From DAOTUB01 sp034437455 (GTDB taxonomy: Bacteria > Chloroflexota > Anaerolineae > B4-G1): a stretch of DNA of 11,621 bases. Made by a program: the position numbers and the translations under genes. The DNA is taken from NCBI GenBank assembly GCA_034437455.1, contig DAOTUB010000071.1:1-11621 (forward strand), given 5' to 3'. Below the pieces are notes generated by a model. It made no database searches, had not been told where the DNA came from, and worked only from the letters and a program-made list of their open reading frames with translations. This document shows, piece by piece, positions 7,372-11,621 of the stretch; within the stretch, counting starts at the first letter, position 1, and each line of letters opens with the position of its first letter.

Positions 7372-9304
7372 ACAGACGCAAAGCCAACTGAACAGCTACC
7401 CAGCCGGACAGACAAATGACAGTTCCAGCATAAGGTCCCTCTTCATCGAAGATCAGCGTGTGGCCCAGATCATTGCGTACCCAGCGCGCCCGAGCACGAG
7501 AGACAGTGCGCACCAAGGTTTTGACTTGACCGAGCGCAGTGGCAAAGTTATGGTTGACCTGATGCAGCATATCCTTGACCCAAGCCGCAGCCCAGCGAAC
7601 GAAGTTGGCTCCAAACAAGGCAAACTGCTCCTGGAGCCGCATTCCAATGGGGGAGCGTACCAGATGACGTTTCAAAGTGAACACCCCTTTCCCTTCTTTG
7701 ATGCCAGCTTCAATGGTTTGGCGGCCATTGTATTGAGCGAACCACTCTGGCAGTGGTGGGGGTGGGTCCTCGTCGTAGTAGAGCAGGGTAGTATAGCGCG
7801 TTTCCTCCGGCAGGTGGTAGCGTACCAACATAGCTTGAAGAGGATAAGGGCAATCATTATGGAGATAGTCTCCCATATACAGCGCTTCGGCGTTGCGCCC
7901 GACGCGAGTCCAGCTTGCCTGGGCCGGGACACTTCGACGCAGGCTATTGGCTGTACTACCGTGATGAGCTTTGGTTCGCACCGTGTACCCCATGTCGATC
8001 AACCAGGCCAGATTGGGGCCGATACTGAAGCCAGCATCAATGCGCAACTCGATGGACACTGGGTTGAGGTTCGTCTGATTGTCGGTTTCGAGGTAATTCA
8101 ACCACTCATCCACAGTCAGCAGTTCTTCCTGCAATTCGTTGACCGTGCTCCAATGCTTGTTCCGTTGGCGTTGCAGTTTTTTGAGGTCGCGCCAGGCGCG
8201 TTGTTCGCGCTTTTGGGCAGATGTCAGCTTGCGGCGGGTCTTGGCCAGTCTACAATGAGACCTTTCTTCACGTCCCTGAGCCTGATACTCGGTTTCCCAA
8301 TCAGTTACCGTGTTTTGGAGACCTTCGATCTCGACCTTGGCTTCTCGAATCCGCTGCCACAGCACGTTTTCCGCTCGTTGAGTGCGCTCCAAGTTCTCTT
8401 CCAGTTCCTGTATCCGCGTCACCACTTCAAACCGACGCTCTCGAACCAACTCGACCCGGCGTCGCGGGCGAACACCCAACAATTCTTCCACAGCTTGAAC
8501 CGCTGCTTGCAGACATTCCGCCGACGCGGTGCGTCCGGTGTAGCGTTGCAAGGTCAACATCAAACGCTTCCAACGCTCACACACCAGCGAGGTCACGGCG
8601 GCCTGGTACCCTTTGCTGATGCCATCCTCCATCCAGCCAAAACTGGCCTCAGGATAGTCCGTGCTGGTCGAACTGACTTCGCGTCCGGTCAGATCGACGT
8701 CGATCACCAGGCGTCCCTCTTGCCGCATCGTTTCCATCACGGCGGCGTCGATGAAAGGACGCGACAGAGTCTGCAACACTTCTACTACAGCTGTCAGTGT
8801 CTCTTCGTCCGCAGCATCCAAGGTCCGACTTACCCCCGAATAATGCACAAATGTCTCCTGGTCCCAGGCTTCGACCACCGTGGGGTCTTTGGCAATAGGA
8901 TGGTCGGACAGATTCAAGTCCTGCAGGTACTCGATGCCACTCAAGATCCCTACCAGGAATTCGATCAATTTCGTCTGAGATCCACACTCGGGGCCTTTTC
9001 GTTGCTCGAGCGGCACCGCTTCCAGTCCCGCCACCAGACCCAGTGCTTGAGCAAAGTATCCCAGCACAACCGTCCAGGCGTGATCGGTCGTCGCGTCAAT
9101 CTCGTCGCCAATAACCTGGTCTCCGATCAGTTCGGCGATCCGGCGGGCTTCGGGACTGGTTCCGTTTGGCTTCGTTGTGGCTTCATACACGTTCTCTTGA
9201 TGGATCACTGGGATGACGCGCAGAGGAATCTCGGCCAGTACTTGCTCCAATACATTGTCCATCGTGTCATCGCTTTGCTGTTTTCTCTGACGTGGTATAA
9301 TCAT
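7352..9304 (-). CDS. DDE transposase of IS-A (650 aa, IS4 clan)
   Basis: The enzyme cuts and joins the IS-A ends. It has an RNase H-like DDE arrangement: D202/D204 in LVIDVDLTGREV, D423 in IELRIDAGFSIGPNLAWL, and E532 in QYNGRQTIEAGIKEGKGVF, which is the Y(x)R..E-type signature of the IS4/IS1380/IS1634 clan. Residues 1-195 form the N-terminal DNA-binding and dimer region (GDQVIGDEIDATTDHAW, SKLIEFLVG-like TKLIEFLVGIL). Between D1 and D2, residues about 285-400 form a strongly charged, heptad-like coiled coil (ELEENLERTQRAENVLWQRI) where relatives usually carry a beta-rich insertion domain. The start is ATG 9304, set by CAGGAGAG about eight bases upstream. No frameshift or stop is seen, so it is probably functional. 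The long plus-strand open frame opposite it is a shadow. Confidence 0.85.
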   Translation of the reverse strand: MIIPRQRKQQSDDTMDNVLEQVLAEIPLRVIPVIHQENVYEATTKPNGTSPEARRIAELIGDQVIGDEIDATTDHAWTVVLGYFAQALGLVAGLEAVPLEQRKGPECGSQTKLIEFLVGILSGIEYLQDLNLSDHPIAKDPTVVEAWDQETFVHYSGVSRTLDAADEETLTAVVEVLQTLSRPFIDAAVMETMRQEGRLVIDVDLTGREVSSTSTDYPEASFGWMEDGISKGYQAAVTSLVCERWKRLMLTLQRYTGRTASAECLQAAVQAVEELLGVRPRRRVELVRERRFEVVTRIQELEENLERTQRAENVLWQRIREAKVEIEGLQNTVTDWETEYQAQGREERSHCRLAKTRRKLTSAQKREQRAWRDLKKLQRQRNKHWSTVNELQEELLTVDEWLNYLETDNQTNLNPVSIELRIDAGFSIGPNLAWLIDMGYTVRTKAHHGSTANSLRRSVPAQASWTRVGRNAEALYMGDYLHNDCPYPLQAMLVRYHLPEETRYTTLLYYDEDPPPPLPEWFAQYNGRQTIEAGIKEGKGVFTLKRHLVRSPIGMRLQEQFALFGANFVRWAAAWVKDMLHQVNHNFATALGQVKTLVRTVSRARARWVRNDLGHTLIFDEEGPYAGTVICLSGWVAVQLALRLFKFGAS

Positions 9305-9310
9305 TGTGAA

Positions 9311-9318
9311 CTCTCCTG
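9311..9318 (-). promoter_or_regulatory. Ribosome binding site of the IS-A transposase
   Basis: Read on the minus strand this is CAGGAGAG, followed by TTCACA and ATG at 9304. It decides the start in favour of the first Met over the later in-frame Met at residue 15. Confidence 0.7.
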
Positions 9319-9340
9319 TGCTAGTTGTTTTGTGAGTCGT

Positions 9341-9369
9341 ATCATACCAGCATAGTGAGAGTTTGTCTT
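9341..9369 (-). promoter_or_regulatory. Candidate promoter of the IS-A transposase
   Basis: On the minus strand, AAGACA (9369-9364) is followed after 17 bases by TATGAT (9346-9341), preceded by TGG as in an extended -10 box. It lies about 37 bases upstream of the transposase start and inside the element, outside the right inverted repeat. A second TTGACA-like hexamer is present further upstream but spaced too far from a -10. Confidence 0.35.
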
Positions 9370-9401
9370 GTTTTGGTTGTCAAAGTTCAATTTTCGCGCC
9401 C

Positions 9402-9443
9402 CAGGAAACATCTTGCTCCTGGTTGCGCAACCGTTACGTTAGG
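9402..9443 (-). repeat. Right terminal inverted repeat of IS-A
   Basis: This is the reverse-complement partner of 7315-7356, with 21 perfect outer bases and 37 of 42 matching overall. Its outer end abuts the GGAG that acts as the SD of the following BrxE-like fragment. Confidence 0.9.
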
Positions 9444-9453
9444 GGAGTCTCAC

Positions 9454-9542
9454 TTGATCAGCATCGAACAACTCATACGTCTTCGAACCATCATCGGCTA
9501 TCTTGGTGAGAAGGAGCAGTACAACTGGTGGCCGTCCAGTTT
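9454..9542 (+). pseudogene. brxE: BrxE-like gene, 5' fragment cut by IS-B
   Basis: A TTG codon at 9454, six bases after GGGGAG, opens a frame of about 30 codons reading ISIEQLIRLRTIIGYLGE then KEQYNWWPSSL. The pattern 'hydrophobic-RLR-hydrophobic-GxLGE-x4-WW' matches my memory of the N-terminus of BrxE proteins, small proteins of about 180 aa linked to some BREX phage-defence loci, where brxE can be the first gene. IS-B interrupts it at 9543; the frame continues by chance through the IS end and stops at 9580-9582. Its upstream DNA has been replaced by IS-A, so its original promoter is also lost or displaced. BrxE identity rests on a short motif and could be wrong. No other BREX gene is visible in the window. 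The alternative is a stand-alone member of the same family. Confidence 0.5.
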
Positions 9543-9567
9543 GATAGTGTCACCAAAATTTCGCAAA
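9543..9567 (+). repeat. Left terminal inverted repeat of IS-B
   Basis: GATAGTGTCACCAAA-A-TTTCGCAAA pairs with the reverse complement of 11597-11621, with one A/G difference at position 16. Similarity stops abruptly after base 25. Confidence 0.9.
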
Positions 9568-9568
9568 A

Positions 9569-9598
9569 TTGAGCGAAGCTGAAGCACTTTAACAGAAT
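9569..9598 (+). promoter_or_regulatory. Weak candidate promoter of the IS-B transposase
   Basis: TTGAGC (9569-9574) and CAGAAT (9593-9598) are 18 bases apart, and each matches the sigma70 consensus at four of six positions. The site lies directly inside the left inverted repeat and about 40 bases before the start codon. Position is plausible, sequence match is modest. Confidence 0.25.
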
Positions 9599-9622
9599 CG
9601 CCAAGTGTGGTAACCTCAGGAC

Positions 9623-9631
9623 GAGGGGAGG
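9623..9631 (+). promoter_or_regulatory. Ribosome binding site of the IS-B transposase
   Basis: GAGGGGAGG lies five bases before ATG 9637. It favours that ATG over the in-frame GTG at 9607, which has no SD. Confidence 0.75.
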
Positions 9632-9636
9632 TTACT

Positions 9637-11436
9637 ATGATACTTGGTCTGCTCATCAATTGGCGTGTTTGCCTATTCATCGGCCTACTTGTTTTGGTAG
9701 CCGTTGGCAGCACATTGCCTCAAACAAGTGAACTCTTGTCGGCCAGTTGGTGGTTCGAGCATCAACGCAGACAAACAACCGGTTGGCAGAGAGTTCGCCG
9801 AACCATTCCTATTCCCAAATGGTGGGTATATGCCCGCCGGGTTCATTGCTGGGCACAGACTGGCATGTGGCTCGGCCTCTGCTCGTGGCTTCTGGGACGC
9901 CTGTTGACTCAACCTGTCCCAATCTGGGCTTGGTTGTGGTTGCTGGCCGTCTCGCACGTGACAGTCAGAGAAATTCGCCACGTGCTGTTCGATTGGATTG
10001 TTGTCAGAGCAACTCACACCCAGCCGACCGAGAGCCAAGAAAGTTCGGTCGAGGTCACGATAGACCTGGAACCACTGCTGGCCGAATTGGGAGACCTGTC
10101 TCCAACCAACGTAGAGTCCACCACCATCTCCCGTGAAGCCTTGACGGCCCGCATAGAAAGCATCCGGGCCGAGTGCTTCCACCATCCGGTCAGCCACGAG
10201 TTGATGAAGCAACTGGAGAACGAAATCAAGGATGTGATCCGCCGGGTGATAAATGAAGCGCTGAGCAAAGAACTGGACGAGTACCTGGGCTTTGGACGTT
10301 ACGAGCGAACAGGAGAGGCCAAGCCGCCCTCTCGACACCGTTCTGGGTTCTTTTCCCGTTCCTTGCGTACAGTTTGGGGACCCACCGGGGTGCGCGTCCC
10401 CAAACTGCGACGGGGTAACAAGAAGCGCGCCTGGCAGGTGATCGAGAGGTACGAGCGGTCCTTTGGGCCTTGGTTCGACTTGCAGTTGCACATGTACCGC
10501 TTGGGATTCTCGCAACGGGACCTCCAAGAGGTTCTGCACCTGGGTTTCGGGCAGGTGCTCAGCGTCAAATCGGTCGAGCATCTGACCGCTGTGGCCTGCG
10601 AAGAGATGGAAGCTTTTCGCCAAGCGCCGTTGGAAGACACACCGCCGGTCATCATCGTGGACGGCGTCAATATCAAGATGATGTGTCCGACGGGTACGTA
10701 CCATGTCAATCGCCGTGGGCAGCGCCGGATGGTGAAACGGCGGATAGAATCTGTCATTCTGGCTGCATTGGGGGTTTGGCCCGATGGTCGCTACCAAATT
10801 CTGTACTTTGAAGTGTTCGACAAAGAAACCAAAGCCAATTGGAAGCAATTCTTCCGGCATCTGCAAGTCAAGGGACTGGACACGGACAAACTCCAACTGG
10901 TGGTCAGCGATGGGCGTCCGGGGTTGCACACCGCTATCTGTGCCGTGTTCCCCAAGACGGTCAAACATCAACGCTGCGTCTTTCACAAACTCAAGAACCT
11001 GGCTGACAACGGGGATAAACGACATCCCTTGGACTACGAACAATTGAAGTTGGACCCAGATTTGCCTCGCCGAGAGGCTGTCAAGCAAGCCAAAAAGACA
11101 CGGGCGCGAGCCATCTTGCAAGACGCCGCAGCCATTTACGAGGGTTCGGACATAGCAGTCATCGCACAACGCTTGGCCCAGTTTCAACAGAAATGGAGAG
11201 GTCTCGAACCCAAAGCCGTGCGTCGCTTCTCGAATGATTTTGACTTGACGCTCAACTATTTGCGGGTGCCTTTCCCCTGCAAGAGATTGATCCGCACCAC
11301 GAACCTGTTGGAGCGTTTCTTTCGAGAGTTCGGCAGTCGCGCTGACGAGATCGGATGCTTCGGTTCGCAGACGCAGGCAGAGACGTTGTTTTACTTGATC
11401 TTGGAACGAGAAAAGGCCAAACACGCCGTGATCTGA
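9637..11436 (+). CDS. IS256/Mutator-family transposase with N-terminal membrane domain (599 aa)
   Basis: The C-terminal 400 or so residues are a complete IS256-type transposase: ELMKQLENEIKDVIRRVINE and ELDEYLGFGRYERTGE at the start; D342 in PPVIIVDGVNIKM; D425 in LQLVVSDGRPGLHTA; the C-x2-H of HQRCVFHKLKNL (C447, H450); and E559 in RTTNLLERFFREF. All three catalytic residues are present and the frame is undamaged. Family members are normally about 390-415 aa. Here an extra 180 or so residues come first, with two or three likely membrane helices at about 1-24 (MILGLLINWRVCLFIGLLVL), 72-90 (MWLGLCSWLLGRLL) and 94-112 (PIWAWLWLLAVSHV), then a polar acidic linker. No internal start with a good SD is seen, so the fusion appears to be translated as one protein. 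An uninterrupted reading frame argues against a recent accidental join. Confidence 0.85.
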   Translation: MILGLLINWRVCLFIGLLVLVAVGSTLPQTSELLSASWWFEHQRRQTTGWQRVRRTIPIPKWWVYARRVHCWAQTGMWLGLCSWLLGRLLTQPVPIWAWLWLLAVSHVTVREIRHVLFDWIVVRATHTQPTESQESSVEVTIDLEPLLAELGDLSPTNVESTTISREALTARIESIRAECFHHPVSHELMKQLENEIKDVIRRVINEALSKELDEYLGFGRYERTGEAKPPSRHRSGFFSRSLRTVWGPTGVRVPKLRRGNKKRAWQVIERYERSFGPWFDLQLHMYRLGFSQRDLQEVLHLGFGQVLSVKSVEHLTAVACEEMEAFRQAPLEDTPPVIIVDGVNIKMMCPTGTYHVNRRGQRRMVKRRIESVILAALGVWPDGRYQILYFEVFDKETKANWKQFFRHLQVKGLDTDKLQLVVSDGRPGLHTAICAVFPKTVKHQRCVFHKLKNLADNGDKRHPLDYEQLKLDPDLPRREAVKQAKKTRARAILQDAAAIYEGSDIAVIAQRLAQFQQKWRGLEPKAVRRFSNDFDLTLNYLRVPFPCKRLIRTTNLLERFFREFGSRADEIGCFGSQTQAETLFYLILEREKAKHAVI

Positions 11437-11462
11437 TCGAGCCCCGAAAGGAGAAGGGAAAA

Positions 11463-11498
11463 GTATGCCTGGGACGAAACATTGAAGCCCAGGCATAC
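11463..11498 (+). terminator. Strong hairpin near the right end of IS-B
   Basis: GTATGCCTGGG (11463-11473) and CCCAGGCATAC (11488-11498) form a perfect 11-bp stem with a 14-base loop, 27 bases after the transposase stop. No run of T follows, so it is not a canonical intrinsic terminator. It could stabilise the mRNA end, block read-in transcription, or be a subterminal binding site. The feature itself is certain; its function is not. Confidence 0.4.
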
Positions 11499-11596
11499 CC
11501 AGACAAGCCAAATCTATCATCAAACTACCCTCTGTTGGCGCTGTTTGGCCCTTTCTGGGGCTATTTGTGCCTTTCTCGCCCATAATCCAGTTTGTA

Positions 11597-11621
11597 TTTG
11601 CGAAACTTTGGTGACACTATC
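11597..11621 (-). repeat. Right terminal inverted repeat of IS-B
   Basis: This is the reverse-complement partner of 9543-9567, matching at 24 of 25 bases. It ends exactly at the last base of the window. Confidence 0.9.

Larger units (their letters stand above)
7315..9443 (-). mobile_element. IS-A: insertion sequence of the IS4-clan DDE type (2129 bp)
   Basis: The element is bounded by long inverted repeats and encodes a single transposase on the minus strand that fills almost its whole length; the stop codon lies inside the left repeat. Repeats, transposase, SD and a plausible promoter are intact, so it may be active. I see no convincing target-site duplication: the left flank reads gggaggttt and the right flank ggagtctca, sharing only an offset GGAG. 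It has inserted into the end of the small membrane-protein gene, just before the BrxE-like gene start. The IS family is not settled; an IS1380/IS1634-like or unclassified group is most likely. Confidence 0.85.
9543..11621 (+). mobile_element. IS-B: IS256-family insertion sequence (2079 bp)
   Basis: The element has 25-bp inverted repeats with one mismatch at its two ends, beginning GATAGTGTCACCAAA, and one transposase gene on the plus strand. It has inserted after about 30 codons of the BrxE-like gene. The last base of the window is the last base of the right repeat, so the target duplication cannot be read; IS256 relatives make duplications of eight or nine bases, which predicts (g)tccagttt just past the window. 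The element is longer than typical IS256 members because its transposase carries an extra N-terminal domain. Confidence 0.9.

Noticed and set aside
7460..9355. 631-aa plus-strand open frame across IS-A
   Set aside because: It is the mirror of the transposase frame, which has catalytic motifs, an SD and matching element ends; the plus-strand translation has no recognisable motif.
7306..9447. GGGAG on both sides of IS-A as a target-site duplication
   Set aside because: It would need four extra bases outside the left inverted repeat only, making the two ends unequal, and G/A-rich tetramers are common here.
9535..9543. 9-mer tccagtttg at the left IS-B flank, repeated at 11586-11594, as a target-site duplication
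   Set aside because: The right copy lies inside the element, internal to the inverted repeat, so it cannot be a duplication flanking the element. Chance similarity is likely.
9685..11583. 632-aa minus-strand open frame across IS-B
   Set aside because: It is antisense to the IS256 transposase, which has its full DDE signature. No motif or start signal supports the mirror frame.

Overview
The window reads as a bacterial accessory region, most likely from a Chloroflexota-type bacterium. That guess rests on remembered resemblance (a secreted ZU5-like/YD-repeat protein, an IS4-clan transposase and an IS256 transposase of the kinds common there), not on a search. No rRNA, tRNA, CRISPR array or housekeeping gene is visible.

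Positions 1-7022 hold one very large, GC-rich gene for an exported YD-repeat (RHS/SpvB-like) shell protein, now broken into three open frames. The first lesion is a 74-bp insertion made of a 37-bp direct repeat plus a 37-bp spacer (643-753), which shifts the frame. Deleting one repeat unit would restore it exactly. The second lesion is an in-frame TAG at 4356-4358 with an ATG directly after it. With both repaired the protein would be about 2268 aa: signal peptide, ZU5-like segment, SpvB-like head, YD repeats, a LamG-like insert, more YD repeats, another inserted domain, the RHS core motif, and a variable C-terminal domain of about 229 aa. Base composition becomes visibly more AT-rich after the core motif. 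A small three-helix membrane protein (7045-7371) follows with its own ribosome binding site. The arrangement resembles a toxin-tip plus immunity pair, but neither partner is recognised.

Two insertion sequences then follow, almost touching. IS-A (7315-9443, 42-bp imperfect inverted repeats) carries a minus-strand DDE transposase with a long coiled coil between its first two catalytic aspartates, and it has replaced the end of the membrane-protein gene. IS-B (9543-11621, 25-bp inverted repeats with one mismatch) carries a plus-strand IS256/Mutator transposase with an unusual N-terminal membrane domain of about 125 aa. The window ends exactly on the last base of IS-B, as expected if an assembly stopped at a repeated element.

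Only about 99 bp of host DNA lies between the two IS elements. It holds an SD, a TTG start and about 30 codons resembling the start of BrxE, a small protein associated with some BREX phage-defence loci. IS-B splits this gene, so a damaged or silenced defence locus may continue beyond the window. That call is from memory of the family and is the most useful thing to check.
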